Notes: generated from the letters alone by a model not told the origin. 64,000 bases of DNA from Cerioporus squamosus (GCA_022592435.1 JABYQS010000008.1:124001-188000); one strand, 5' to 3'; positions 22,342 to 35,200 are shown, numbered from the stretch's first letter. Translations and numbers: made by a program.

Positions 22342-24273
22342 GATTAACCTCGACGAATCTCAGCATCTCGCAAGCGGGAATGCGGGAATTCGGACTGCTA
22401 CATCGACCGGCGTGGGCGTCGACTTCCATGGATTCTTGCCATGCTTGTCGCTCTTGGACACCATTGCACTGTCGGAACTCGACAGGTCACTCCGGACAAG
22501 GCGCGTACCCGGTAGCAGCAATGAATTACGGAGCTGTTTTGAGGGCGATGGTATGCACGGTACGTCGTAATCCCTGGGGATCACATTCCGCGACTTGCAT
22601 AGGCAAGCATCATTCTACATACATTTGTCGAAGCCCGATGCACCGACATGCCGATTGACTCCGGCGGGGAACGACAAGAGTCGTGCTAGCCTTTCTTGTT
22701 GCAGTATCACAGCGGCGGGTCTCCTACTGCTATAAATATTGTCAATTTTCTTTAGAGCTTTGACCCTTGAGGCGGCGGGACTTTGCGCATATATTTGGAT
22801 GCTGCACTAGCAAGGTGAGCATTGAGCTTAGTTTGGGGTTCTGCTTGATAGAGAGTGAAAGTGTGGCAGAGTTTCCTTTATTGTAATTTCTTACTGGTAG
22901 ATTGGACTGCCACACTTGCACTCCCAACTAGCATTGCGCACTCGACGATGACGAGTCACGAGTCACGACGCGAGCTGAAGCATGCCTTCCACTCCTCGTC
23001 TATATGACTTTCATCTCCTGTAGTTCAGGAAGTCGATCATTGCGCGAGAATTCCCCCTTTCCGAAAGCCGCCATATGACCATGTCGCGTCGCCATCGCAT
23101 ACTTTCGCTGTCACGATGTCTTTTCGTGCACCATCTACGAGCTCCTGCCGCGTCAGCCCAAATCAATGAGCTTCCCGGTGAATAGCGGAGAGGGTATTCA
23201 TCGCTGAAGCCGATCCGGCCATCCTGTCCGAAGGCGGCGTCTCCATGACGTGCATCCATCGCAGCAGACGCATTCGGCAGTGACAGAATACGTTGGTGAA
23301 TCTCTCAAAACGCCGACGTGCTCCGTCACTGTCCCTAACATTCTGATCTCTACCTCGGATCCGGTCGAGAGGCTCTCGCGCACTGGGACTGACCAGCACA
23401 AGGCAGACCATCGCCCGTCTTTCGTCTCCTTTCAGTCTCCTTTCCCGCATGTTTCCCGCCGCAATGCTGCCACGCTCGAGCATGGCGTTGATTTCAGTCA
23501 ACATTGACCCGCCTGCACGCGCGATGGCTCGCGATGAGGCGCGATCGGGACCGATCATGGCGGGGGAATGCTTTACGCCCACGGCGATGGGCCGATACGT
23601 CCTGCTTCCTCCTTTCTTCTTGCTTTATAGGGACATCTTCAGGTTTCGTTGGCCTCGTTTCTTCGAGATTCGCGGGATGGGACGCGATAACGGCCACCGA
23701 ACCAAGCGAGTGGCCCGCGGACCACACACCGGAAATCTCGACGCTTCAGTTCTTCAAGTTGTTGTCCTTCGGGGCAAATGGCCATAAGAAGTCGGGGACC
23801 GGGGCGGCAGCGGACGAGAGGATGGTGGTGGAAGCAGGACAAGGTGCAAGGTGGGGTGCTGGGGGAAGCGGGACAGTGGGATTCCTGTCCGTGAGGGTTG
23901 CGTTCGGAGCATGCGGAAGGGGCGTGTTTAAAGGTTCCGCGGACAATGGGTTTGTCATAACGGGCGCATGTTATTGTGCTGCGCCTTGTTCTGTCCCTTG
24001 ACCCCTATTGTTCCGGAATAGCCGAGCGGTAATTGTTTCCGCGAAACGAAGGGCTACAAAGGGCCATTCTGCCATTTTTACGTGGTAGCTGGAAGTATAT
24101 ACACATATACTGGGTTATACAGTAGAGCTAGAGGGGGCGCGGTGGAAATGTCCGACAGAACGAGGCTGTGAACATCGGCGCGAGAGGTTTGTGGTTTGGC
24201 ACCGGGCGGCGAGCCTCCTGACCACCGTACTTCTCACCACAGGGCATCCTGCACACACGTTCAGGGTTGCGCC
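22342..24273. other. gene-poor stretch
   Basis: No recognisable gene. Includes an AT-richer part around 22700-22930 and an inverted repeat AGTATAT-ACAC-ATATACT at 24094-24111 in a TATA-rich patch, which could be the promoter of the short reverse frame at 23746-23958. A reverse frame at 23163-23582 (139 codons) has no motif. Confidence 0.45.
23746..23958 (-). CDS. short Pro/Ala-rich open frame
   Basis: 70-codon frame from ATG to stop: MTNPLSAEPLNTPLPHAPN at the start and FLWPFAPKDNNLKN at the end, low-complexity Pro/Ala/Ser in between. It has a TATA-rich patch about 130 bases upstream. No family recognised; may be a small gene or chance. Confidence 0.25.
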   Translation of the reverse strand: MTNPLSAEPLNTPLPHAPNATLTDRNPTVPLPPAPHLAPCPASTTILSSAAAPVPDFLWPFAPKDNNLKN

Positions 24274-24502
24274 TCAGGTTCGAGAGAAAAGGATGACTTC
24301 CTCCAGCGCGAGTTCTTTCATGAACCATTCATTTCCAGTCGCCAAATCGTCAAGGGTGTCCGCTCTTAGCCATTCCTGCGCAGAGAGGTCGTCCGACTTC
24401 GAAGTCCGCCATCGAAAGGTCGGATCCTTGCTTTCAGGTGCCTTCTTCAAGTCATGTATCCTCTCCTTCGCGGAACGATGTCTTGTGCGTGCGTGCTAAA
24501 TC
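24274..24502 (-). CDS. exon-like open frame, possible 3' exon or gene remnant
   Basis: Minus-strand frame open after an AG acceptor near 24502 to TGA at 24274-24276. It encodes a well-balanced Trp-containing stretch (KKAPESKDPTFRWRTSKSDD, then AQEWLRADTLDD and ELALEEVILFSRT). The amino acid mix looks more like protein than most frames in this gene-poor part. I could not find a matching upstream exon or a start. Possibly the remnant of a gene, or the 3' exon of one I could not reconstruct. Confidence 0.35.
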
Positions 24503-24986
24503 GCCATATCGATAGCTCCTCTCCTTGATGGTATCACTCCGATCCCTCGGGCGCAACCCGAGCGAATCAAAATCTCTGTGGCCTAAACAACATCAGTGAC
24601 AGTGTGAGCGGGGAGGTTGGGCGAGTTGCGGTCGTCAGATCGCTGTCATGGTATGAAGAGCATTGCATGGGTGAGCAAAGACTTGTCAGGGAAGACGGAA
24701 AGCAGGGGAACCGTTCAATTTTTTGCCCGGCTTTTTGAATCCCCTCGAGACGGCTTGATCAGCCGAGGGCGTGGGGCCCGCCCGAAAGAGCTTAGTCCTT
24801 CCCTTCGCGAGCGGCTGGCTGTTTTCCCGGGTCTCCCAAGCCCTTTTTGCACCATGTGCTGTGGGCCCCAATTCCAGCCAAATCCTGGAGTGCAAAAAGA
24901 TACTTAACAAAGCGGCAGACAAAAAATATGGGACCCGGCTTCCTCTTTCCCCCACAACTCTCCCCAGGACTACCACCCACCCACAT
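24503..24986. other. promoter side of the homeodomain gene
   Basis: No gene seen between the exon-like frame and the start of the homeodomain gene. Confidence 0.5.
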
Positions 24987-26687
24987 ATGAACCTCTCCGC
25001 CCCGGGCTCGAGCTGGACCGTGTTGCCCGCCGCGAGCGGGAGTGCCAGCGCCGGACCTACTTCGAGTGCTAGTGCAAGCTTTGCGGCGGCACCGTCCGCG
25101 TCAGCCTCGAGCGGTGCCACCGCCAGCGCTCGCACGGGCCAGCAGCCACGGAAACACAGACGCCTTCCCCCTGAAGCTCACCAGTTCCTGAGAGGTGAGT
25201 ACCGGACTGAAACCTGTCGAACTTGCCTGCCATCCTCTCGACGACGTCGAGCGTGGACGGCGCCTAGTCTCGTTTAGAACCGAATGCGATGCTCATCTCG
25301 CATGCCCGTATTGGGCAATGTTAACAGAGTTCTACAACACGGTCACGACGAACCCGAAGAAACAACAACGCATCGCGCTCGCTGAACAGGTCGCGCGGAT
25401 CTCAGGATATACGGACTACACCGAGGCTAACATCACTGGCTACTTTGCGAACAAGCGAAAACAAGATCGCGACAGGGCGCGTAAGGAATCGCAGGCTGGA
25501 TCCATCACCAGCGCAGCAGTCTGTAAGTCAATTATTCTACCACTTGTCCACAATGCGCACTCACTGATCGCGCTCCGTCGCTCAGTGTATCCTAGATTAT
25601 TGAAGCATCCCAGTATCTTGCCCGCCGTAGACGCTTGTCTCAGAGACTTCCCCGATCCTACTCCTGAGATCGCAGAGATCATCGCGCAGCAGGTTGGCCG
25701 CGGCGTGAAGCTCATCGACATCATCAACTACGCAAAGTGCCGGCGAGCGCAGAGCGGAACCTCTCCTCCCCCTCTGAACACGGCGTCCAATCCGAGCCCT
25801 GGCTCAGGCTCGGTACGATATGATCAGCATCCGCCCGCTTCGAACGTCGCACATCAGCATGCGTCAGGGGTGCAGATCCCGTTCCAACTGCCTCCATTCC
25901 AGCGCACCGCACCACCACGTTCGCAGCTGCCCACGCCGGCGTCGTCAACGTCGCCCGAGCCGCGCTCGCAGCCGACGTCTCCCGTCGTCGAGAGTTCGTG
26001 GGGACAGGTCGAGGCGGAGGAGGACGACGATGAGGATGTCAAGGATGAGCTCTGTTCGGACGACGAAATGGGTGAGTCCTATCCATCTGTGTGTCGCGCG
26101 CATTCTGGTGACCTGTAGCACCCGTCAGCTCTCGAAACGGAGGGCTCCGAACAACCGTCCGAAGCGTCGCTCGACAGTCGCTTGCACGACCTTGCTGGAA
26201 CGCTGCAACAGTCATTATCAAGGCTGGCTCCCCTAGAACGCTTTCTTCCCCACCTCCGAAAACCTTCGCCGAGTTGGCCGGATGGCTTCAACAAGACACA
26301 ACATCTTCCGCAATTCTCCAGGGCATCACGCAGGGCGCATATGCACCTATAGGATTGAGCGGGGCGCCGTCGCTGCCCACGCTCTCCAGATGATCCCTGT
26401 CGCAGCCGCACACGTCAGTTCAAAGAGCATATTTCTTGCAAGCAGACCTTTTGAGTCAGGTAAGGTCATGTCGGTCCGTTTTGTCACGTGCACATTCTCA
26501 CGGTCCTCTCCAGCGTTTCCTAAACCCTGCCTCGCGGCCTTCGACCCTCGACAACAGCTTATTCGACCTACACTCGTTCAGCTCCCCAACATCGCTTTCG
26601 CCGTTGCTCTCCATGATACATGCTTTCCTCTGCCGCACCGCTATGACTACAATACCCTCTGGCTATTCTACTGTTACACTCCTTTAG
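24987..26687 (+). CDS. homeodomain transcription factor, atypical
   Basis: Nuclear DNA-binding protein. Exons: 24987-25194, 25328-25522, 25586-26071 and a 3' part from about 26130. Order: Ser/Ala-rich N-terminus; homeodomain beginning RKHRRLPPEAHQFLREFY, with helix 3 ITGYFANKRKQDRDR; a helical domain (YPRLLKHPSILPAVDACLRD through IAQQVGRGVKLIDIINYAK); a Ser/Pro-rich linker; and an acidic stretch EAEEDDDEDVKDE. The recognition helix has Tyr where homeodomains have Trp48, and the domain is a few residues longer than 60, so it is atypical. The 3' exon is coding in one frame up to about 26240 (LDSRLHDLAGTLQQSLSRL) and in the next frame afterwards (KTFAELAGWLQQDT). No usable intron lies between, so one base is probably missing. 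The final exon is most likely 26516-26687. Whether it is a mating-type factor cannot be told from sequence alone. Confidence 0.8.
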
Positions 26688-26779
26688 TCATAGAGTAATA
26701 TCTGCCTTCGTACTGTAGTCATTGGCCTGCGCCATGATGTACAACGTTAACACCTTCTATCAAGTTCACTTGCGAACTC

Positions 26780-28442
26780 TTACAGCCGGCTCCTCTCCGG
26801 ATGCCTCTCCTCTGCACGCTTGAGCAGCTTGCGCATCAGCGTCACCCACTCCTCTGTCCCCTTCTCTCCGCTCGACGACCCGACGCCGCGTACCCATTCC
26901 TCCGCCTGCCCAAGCCGCTCTAGGTCACGCCACTCCTCGCGCAAGATGCCTTTCGCGTCGTACATCTCGACCTCCCATGCCGGAACACGAATGGACGCCC
27001 CCGCAAAGGCATGCAGGGCGTCGCGGTACTCGAACTGCTCGTGTCCGTCGAACCGATGCCACGCGTTGGCGATCGCGAGCTCGACGGGGTCGTTTGAGTT
27101 GGAGGGGGCGTCCTTGGCGACTTCCTCGGCCTCAGTGGTACTTGAGGTACTGGCGGAGGCTGCGGGCGAAGGTTCGGTCACGCGCGATCGGAGCGATTCG
27201 TACCGTGCGATGATGTCGACCGCCTCCTGTGCTGGGTCCAGGCTCTCCGGGTGCGCGAAGACGTGCAAGACGGCGCGCATCTGTGCCTCCAGGAGCGGCA
27301 GCGGCGCAACCCGGATGGGAAGCCCCAGGAAGGCGACAGTTGACGAGGGAAATTCCTCGGCGTTGACGAGAGGAAATACATGCTTCGCTAGAGCGAAGAC
27401 GTGGTAGGTCGAGTTGTACAGTGCGCCGGGGAGTGGAGGGATTGGGGGCGGCAGAGTCTGTCGGAGTATGGACGCAGGAAGAAAGGGGAAGTCCATCTTG
27501 TAGCCTGTAGCGAGCACGCAGCGGTCAACGCCCGATTCCTCGCTGCCATCTTCGAAGACGACGCGGCCCTCGGCAAGATCGCCGTAGTGCGCGATGCGCC
27601 CGCGCACCTTCAGTCGGCCGTCGTGCAAATCCTCGCGGACAGCGCCCGTGACTGAATGGATGACAGAGCGACCGGAATCCAGGAGGTCGGTACATAGGTC
27701 TTGTCCACTTGGTCCTGCGCCGACAACGACCACTGTGCGAGCGTCGCCGAAGTCGGAGGGGTTTCTGTAGTAGACAGAATGCATGGCCTTCTTCGCCCTA
27801 GCCAATGCGCGAGACCGGGCGTAGACTGGGAACCGTGGTATCCGGTAGTGCCCGTTCGCTACGATGACGAAGTCGAAAGCTTGAATCTCCTCTGAATGCG
27901 TATCTGGAGAGCGAACCGTCACAGTCCACTTTCCAGCATCAACGTCCCGCGTAACCGAGAGCACAGGCGTCTTGAATCGGATGAGGGGAAAAGGTCGAAG
28001 TGTGCTGCGTAGTCTTCCATGTACTTTAAGACCGTCGCTGCGGGCGGGTATAGCGCGGTCTCTGGCGGGAAGGGGAAGGAGGTATACGCCATCACGGGGT
28101 GCGGGAGGTTGGTCGTGAGTGAGTCGTACAGCGGTGTTAACGGAGGGTCCCCGACCGCTGGTGCGGGTAGCCTAGAAGTAGGTGCTTAGTACGCTTTGCA
28201 CTCGACGAAGTCCTGCTTCCGGCTTACCATATGCCGCCAACGTTATCGCGTGCTTCAAACGCAGTGGCCGTCCACAGACCTTCCTGGTACTGGGAGGAGT
28301 CTTTGATGATCTTCAAAGCGGATAGCCCTGCCGGACCTGCGCCGATGACGCAGATAGACTGTGGTTTGTGGCCTGGCCAGGATGCCTCAAGTGCCGCATC
28401 TTGATCAGAGCAGACTCGGATGAGCGCGCGGAATTCGGGAAA
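26780..28442 (-). CDS. flavin-dependent monooxygenase (FMO-like)
   Basis: FAD- and NADPH-dependent oxygenase that oxidises heteroatoms or carbonyls. Exons on the minus strand: about 28442-28228 and 28171-26780. FAD site ICVIGAGPAGLSALK (GxGxxG); FEARDNVGGIW after it; the AMHSVYYR block corresponding to the FMO fingerprint (His-Ser-x-Tyr-Tyr-Arg); NADPH site VVVVGAGPSGQDLC; and the CVLATGYKMDFPFL motif. The frame slips near 27985-27988, where a run of four G (C on the coding strand) needs a fifth to join AAHFDLFP to LIRFKTPVLSV. The N-terminus is unresolved: the frame is open from 28442 with no ATG, so a short first exon or another missing base lies upstream. The upper part of the C-terminal region includes an insert (SPAASASTSSTTE). 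Identity is firm; substrate unknown. It lies next to an acyltransferase and an ADH. Confidence 0.88.
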
Positions 28443-28708
28443 ATGAGTCTATGTACTCGGTAGCAAATCCATGGGACCTGTTCAGAACCAGCACCCGCTT
28501 GTACACGGAACGTTGGAGGAGATGGTGGTAAGAGGGAAGAGCGAGAGACTCAACTCAGAGAGCTGCTTCGTGAATGACGAATGATTGCGCACGCGGCATT
28601 TGCCGAAGCCGAGGGGCCGGTGGCCACGACCTGGAACCTGCCGCTCAACTTGAACCACTCTCTGCTGCTCATCACGATCGTCCTGAGAAGTGCACACCAT
28701 AACGCGAT

Positions 28709-29989
28709 GTGCACACAATGATACCCATCCTTCCTGTGGATATACACCACTGCATCATCGACCTTCTGTCAGACGACAAATCTACGCTTTCCAGCTGCGC
28801 TCTTGTCTGCCACGTATGGCTTCATCCTGCGCGTACGCACCTCTTCGACACGATCCGGGTCATGGCGACGACGTTCGACCGCTTCCTGGCATTCCTCGAC
28901 ACTCATAGCGATGTGCGACCGTACGTCAAGACGCTGCATCTTCTACATCGCCGCGGTAGTACCCCGGCTCCGTTACCCGCACCTGAACTAAACATCGACA
29001 CTTTATCCACGATCCTCTCTCATCTCAGCAACGTCCACACTCTTCATATGGGGCTCCTGTTTCTCAAGGGGCGGAGCAATGCTATGTCTACATATCCGAA
29101 GCGGTTCACCCTGAACCAGTTGCGGATCTTCCAGTGCTCACGTGCATCCCATCTCGAGGACAGCCTTCTCGACATCATGGATTTCATATGTCTCTTCGAA
29201 CGTATCGGCACGCTCAAGTTCGAAATGTTGTTCTGGGTTAAGCCCGCCCGTGCACCCCTCACCGGCTGGTACCCACCCGGCGCGGTTGAAGTTGGCCACA
29301 TGTTCGCCGAAATGAACGAGCTGTGGTGGAGGAAAGCATCGATGATGCTCGGACAGCTGATAGGACGCTCACCGGGTCCACGAGCTCTGACATTCCACTG
29401 CGGCCGTAACTGGTCGGACATATGCGAGATCGGTGTCTTGCTGCGCACTGTGGGCATGCATCTCCGCTGCCTCACCCTCGACTTCTCCTGCTTATGCCTG
29501 AGAGGACCTGTATGTGAGTCTCAGAACCGGTTGATCACCTCCTTGCGATGTTGATTACTGATGCGCTCGGGCGCGACAGCGACTGCACAGGTTACTGCTG
29601 CGTTGTCCTTCGCTAGTCTCTCGTGCTTGGAAGACGTCCACTTTGTCATCTACCTCGAACACTTCGAGGAGACGATGGACCTGGGATGGGCATTCTCCCG
29701 GGTATGCGCGGACATGTTATCGACAGCCGCCCGATCGCAGACCCTTGCCACGATCACCCTCACCATTCAAGTGCCGAACGGCAAGCCTGCGAACCTCAGC
29801 GAGTATGCGATAGACTGGGCTCATCTCAACGAGTCTATGCGAGGCTTATCGGCCCTGAGACGCGTGAACGTGCTGTTCATGTGTCTCATCTCCGAGGCGA
29901 CGCCTGCAGATGACCGGGCTCTTCAGATTGCACGGCAAGGTCTACCCATAGCCGCATCGAAGGAGATGCTCGCTGTGAATATTGAGTAG
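28709..29989 (+). CDS. F-box-like protein
   Basis: Two exons, 28709-29513 and 29580-29989, giving about 404 residues. The N-terminus has the basidiomycete F-box-like pattern: ILPVDIHHCIIDLLSDD, then ALVCHVWLHPARTHLFDTI, with Leu-Pro at the start and the Cys-x-x-Val-Cys-x-x-Trp block. The rest is leucine-rich without a regular repeat, as in the many substrate-receptor-like proteins of agaricomycetes. Starts at the first ATG; a second ATG nine bases on would serve equally. By family, such proteins may join SCF ubiquitin ligases; the target is unknown. No breaks seen. Confidence 0.82.
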
Positions 29990-30770
29990 TGAGTCCTTGC
30001 GCATGCTTCCATATTTCTCGAACTGACGTCGCGAGCGATAGCGGATGCGAGGAGCTGCGGGACTGAAGAGCGCTCCCGGACAGAGGACGAGTCGGCCTTG
30101 TCGATTAGCTTGCCAGCTGGCACTTTTCCATGTGTCAGTGATCTCCTTCTGTCCTCGACTAGATTACTGTTCCTCCATCGCGATTTGTAGCCGGGAACCT
30201 GCCACGAAGACTGCATGTAGAGTCAACACTCCGCCAGTCCGCGAAATATGGCTCAGCAGACTACAGGGTGCGGACTCGTGCTGACATCGCTGGACACAGG
30301 GTAACCTTTCGCCTTGTGACTCGCGCCGCGTGCATGCGCCTGCGCTTACCAACACCGTCGTCGCTGCGAGTGCGGCTGAACAGGGCTGCCTTGCAGGTCG
30401 CTTTCTCTGGTTTGCAGGAGATACCGATTGTGCGGGTACCGCGGAACAGGTGAATCGTAGGTGTATCGAATTCTTGACTCCCCGTGCGGATACGCGTTGC
30501 TCGAAGCTGTACGTTGAGCGTCGAACATCGTGGCCGCGCGCGCGCTAAGGGGCGTGGCAATATACTTACGCAAAAGTTACACGGCCCCGACAACCTCCAC
30601 AGTGGAACCATGAATCTGCCTGCTTACCAGTACCTCGTCGCCTCGTCGTCACAGCGAGTGATCTGCATTCCACCAGGACTGACTGTTGGCTCTGGTCAGT
30701 GACCCTCCTGACTCTGATGCACTCATACGTACTAACACTAGAGAATTGGACAAGTAGCCATATTGTTCGT
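29990..30770. other. intergenic
   Basis: No gene seen. Short frames on both strands have no motif. Confidence 0.5.
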
Positions 30771-32245
30771 ATGCCGCACTTCAAGTCGCAGAAGGGCCCT
30801 CTCTTCTCAAGGCAAGCGGGTGGGTGTTGTGTTCTGTCCTTGTTTTATCCTTGAAGCGGGGATCTCATTATCAGTGTCTCAGTGAATCTGGAATGGTTGT
30901 TGTACGCACGGACAGCAGTCGGAGCCGACTCCTGCGTTATCGTGGCGGCGCGGTACGAGAACATCGCAGGAACCAGACTTGACCAGCAGACATTGTTCCC
31001 CGCTCTTCGGCACCTCGTACGTCAAAACGCTGCACTGTCTGCTCGACTTGTCTCATCACCCGATGCGAGGCGGCCGCCGTCGTGGGTTCGCCTTACATCG
31101 CTCGACCTCGATGACGTGGTTCAGTTCGTCAACGACGAAGCAGGAGGCCTTGACGCCGCGTTTGCGAGGCAGTTCACTCGAGGGTTCAACATCCATGCGG
31201 ACTTGCCCTTGTGGAGACTCGCCTTTAACCGCGACGGAACAGTGCTCCTCGCATTTGACCGTGTCTTAGGGGATGGCAAGAGCGGCCTCGCCATCCATAA
31301 GATGCTCCTGGACGCTCTGAACAAGCAAGGAGAGCTTTCCGCATCCGACGACGGCAAGATCACGGACCTCCCGCAGGACACTACGCTTTCTCCCAGTCTC
31401 GAGGAGACTAACAAACTCCCCATACCGGTGTTGAAGCTGCTTGGCGAGCTTCTCTCAATGCTGAATCCGTTTGCCTGGAGGCGTTACTTCGCGATGTGGA
31501 GCGGCAACCCGGTCCCTGCCTCGTTCGAGCTCCCCGTCTCTGTGCGCATCCTACAGTATACCCCATCCGAGACCGCGCACCTCCTCCAGCTCGTCCGCTC
31601 GCACTCTGCCACACTTACCTCCACTCTGCACACGCTCGTCCTCGTGATCCTCTCGCGCCTTATCCACGCACGAGAGCTTGGCGGCAGCCACAAGTATGCC
31701 ACAACGGTTGTCCCCGTCTCCCTCCGCCGCTTCACGGGCGCGGGTGCAAACGACATATGCAACCACTACTCGTTCTACTACCCGCAGAACAAACTCTTCT
31801 CGGCATCAGCACTGGCGTCCGACTCGTTTCCATGGGAGGACGCGACGCGCTTCGCGCAGACCCTGAAGCGCGGGGTGAGGGAGTCCATGTCCGCGATGGG
31901 AGTACTCAGGATCGTCAGCGCGGTTGGCGCTCCGGAGAGCTTCGTACGCAGCCCGCTGGGGCGCAGGCGACTTGCCGCCATCGAGGTGTCTAACGTCGGC
32001 GCGTTCTACGATGGCGATGCGCCTCCGCCTGAGGCCGACGATAATCCGTGGATGATGCGGGAGACGGTGTTCGCCCTTGCAGACGGGACGCTTGGAGCTG
32101 CGCTCAAGGTGGGGGTGATCGGCGGGTCAGCTGGGGTCTTCGCATCGCCGTGACATGGGGCGAGAGTGCAGTGGATCGTGAGTTTGCGGAGGAGTTCGTG
32201 TCGTTATTCAAGGATAGCTTCCGGCGGTGGCTGCTTGGCCCGTAG
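30771..32245 (+). CDS. alcohol acetyltransferase-like protein (AATase/condensation fold)
   Basis: Member of the alcohol acetyltransferase family that esterifies alcohols with acetyl-CoA. Exons: 30771-30819 and 30883-32245. The first exon (MPHFKSQKGPLFSRQA) joins in frame to VNLEWLLYARTAVGADSCVIV, the usual family opening. Further blocks are LFPALRHLVRQNAALSARL, the core FDRVLGDGKSGLAIHKMLL, and DICNHYSFYY. In the core the catalytic motif HxxxDG reads RVLGDG: the His is Arg, so classical acyl transfer may be lost. Near 32133-32136 a run of four G needs a fifth. With it the C-terminus continues GLRIAVTWGESAVD to LLGP at 32243-32245; without it the frame ends at 32153. Length then matches the family (about 470 residues). 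A lone ATG at 30882 is not the true start. Confidence 0.82.
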
Positions 32246-35200
32246 TGCTTACCTCGGCTCTGTGCTGCGATATGTGAGGTTATGGATCGCTCTCGGATGT
32301 CAAAATAGGCTAATTGAACGTGCTGTGGAGATTATCCTCCAGAGAGGACTATGATAGAGAGGACTACGATGGACATCCCAGGTGCGCTACTTGGTCCGTG
32401 CCGTCCGTCGAGAGGTGCTGACCACAATCCCCAGTATAAGTGCACGTTGATGATGAGCGGCGGTTGGCGGGACCGCGTTCTCACGACATGAGCAGTATCC
32501 CAGGGTTCGGCGGAGGCTGCACCGCCAAGATAGCGCTTCTTTGACCACAACCATCTCGACGGTATGTCCGCTCGACAAATTCTCGCAGTCTTAAGTCGCG
32601 AACTGCGCAAGAAGACGGTGCTCATATTCAACGCTTTAGGTATTCGCTTCCTACCGAAGCCACCTCTCGCCCTGCATATCCTTCGACCGCGTCCGCTTCG
32701 AGTCTGCACCCTTGCGAAGGTGACGTGTTACTTTGTGTCGGCCAGCTCCCTTGGCTGACTCGTAACTGAGGTGGATTGTCTCCCCATGTGGCTGCTACAC
32801 ACAAGAACCTTGGAGCTGAAGGACGTGCGACAGCACATTGCACTCGCCCTCGAGAACCGCACAGTCCACATTCAGACCGCCCTCTCCGAGTACTACGGCC
32901 TGTCAGAACCCTTCGCCCATCACGGTTATGATAGACCTGGAGGGTTTTGACACACCGCATTCCATGCCAGCTTCTACACTCGCTCTGCCCTCCGCGGAAT
33001 GCGTCCAGGATCATCCGCCGAACAGCCCGAACTGGCTGTCGCGCAGCTGGGAATCCTTGAGACTGGCAGAGATGTATCGATTCCGCCACTATCTGGCATC
33101 CGTTCCCTGAAGGACTGGCTCGCATCCGAGGTGGACTATACGTATGGCTCCCTCGTATGAGGTGCGCGGAGGACGCGGGCTTGCAGGCGAGGCCTGGACG
33201 AGAATGCGAGAGCAAGGCCGCTGTACGCGTCCTGCGAGTCCCGCTATCCGCAGCGTACCTCCTGTCGATGACCCTCAAGAAGGAGCACTTAACGAGAGAC
33301 TCGGTGATCACTTCTTTGTTGCCGTTCACTTTGATCGACCACAAGTTTCGGACTACTTCAGCATCCCCCAACGAGTCCACGCACATAAATACCTATGATG
33401 ACCCACTCCATGACGACCCCCATCCAACGCCCGTCCTGTAGGTTTTGACGTTCAATCAGTACTGCTGTGATGTATCCGCATATACTGACATGTCTCGGAA
33501 GCCGTTCGAACGCGGTGGTCGGGGTCAAATAGCAAGTGCGCAGGCCTGTAGCCAAACGACTGCAACTTCCAGTATTGCAGCATCCCATATCCGACCGGCT
33601 CGAAGTCCAGTTCGGTCGCAAACGGCTACCGGCTTGCGCAAGTAGCACAGACCCCGTCGTACCTCCGCTGGCCGGCGCAGGATCGGGCGTGTCCCTCAGA
33701 GTATACGCCGGGCGGGGCTGTCGACAGTCGTGCAGTCCGGGTCCCTTGTCGCCGTCGCCTGCCTGCTGCATCCGCGTTTCCGCAATCCAGATGCCTCCGT
33801 TCCTTACGACCTGTTAGCCCTAGTACAAGAGGCGGCGACCAGCGGCGGACCCCCCCAGGTCACTGACCGAGATCTACCGTCGCATCTGAATGTGTTAATC
33901 TGCCAGCGACCATCTTTGTGAGCTTTGTGAGCAGACACAAGTGCACAAGCCAACACTTACTGTACGGCAAATCTGCCCATACCGTATATTACTTGACCCT
34001 CTGAGGTGGCCACGGCGCACGGGTGCTCGCTGAGTCACACAGTACTACGTAGCGACATCGGAGAGTGCGCTCGGTCACTGGAGTTGTCATGCATGAGTAG
34101 GAGGCAGGTGAAGAAAAATTCGCGCAGACCTCCAACAGGTCAGCGGCGGCCGCATACCAAGATGACGCGTAAATCAGCGCATGGATAAGTAAGATCTTGC
34201 CCATCACGAGGAGAGGAGTGGAGTACTGTATCAGCTTCACGATAATAACGAACCGGGTTCTTCCGTGCTGCCCTTCTGCGTAAGTACGTACTACTTCGAA
34301 GCCGATCGGGAATTTGGCGCGTCTTGGAATAGACGGTTGGAGCGTTTCGTATCGCCCTCAAATTCCCGTCGTGTGGTGCATGGTAGGAGATCGATGCGTG
34401 ACGACATCGGGACTCCGTCTCGTCCCTACGTCCTCCCACTTGCGATACGAGTCGGGTCAGCTGAACTCCCATACTCTTAGGCGTGAGTAGGAACTCACAA
34501 ACGCACCAAGCGCGACTTTCGATGGCACGGTGGCGCAGTCGAACAAGTCGACAAGCCGCAGCGCGCGCCCGCTGCCTGACCGTGCTCGGAAATGGTGAGG
34601 AATATCAGGAGACTCCCTCCGTCCTCGGTTGTGGACGCGCGCGAGAGTCTTTCCCCGCAAAGAAGGGTGCCTGCCCCGCATTAATCCATCATCTGCGAGC
34701 TTCTAGTGAGTGTGATAGGGGACTTCGTTTGCGGTTACGTCTGTGGATTGTTCTGCAGGGAGGCTGTGGAACGACATGTGAGCGTCCATGTGAGTATGCT
34801 AGTTCACCATTCCCGATTTCTGGGGCGCAAGATACGTGCCTTGTGTACCCGGAGAACATAGAGAGATCGGAGTCATACGGTCTCCAGCGCAATGGAGCTC
34901 CAACTTACACGGTGACGGTTACTGACGGTTAGAAGTGAGCGAAGCGCCCATGCCAAGATTGGACGACCGGTTGCTTCCGAGGGGCTGCACAGCCTCCGCG
35001 CCGTCTGCCCGAGACCCGCCTGCCTCCGTGTCTTCCGAGTCTGCTCCTTCTCTCTCCGGGTCCTTGCTCATCGACAGAGATCGCCGCGAACCCGGCCTCG
35101 TGAACGATTTGCGACAGGATTGATCAAGCTAAGTGGCTGCCCAGGCTGCGACGATGGAGGAGCGCTGGGCTGGGTCTTCGAAGCAACCCAGACCGCCGCC

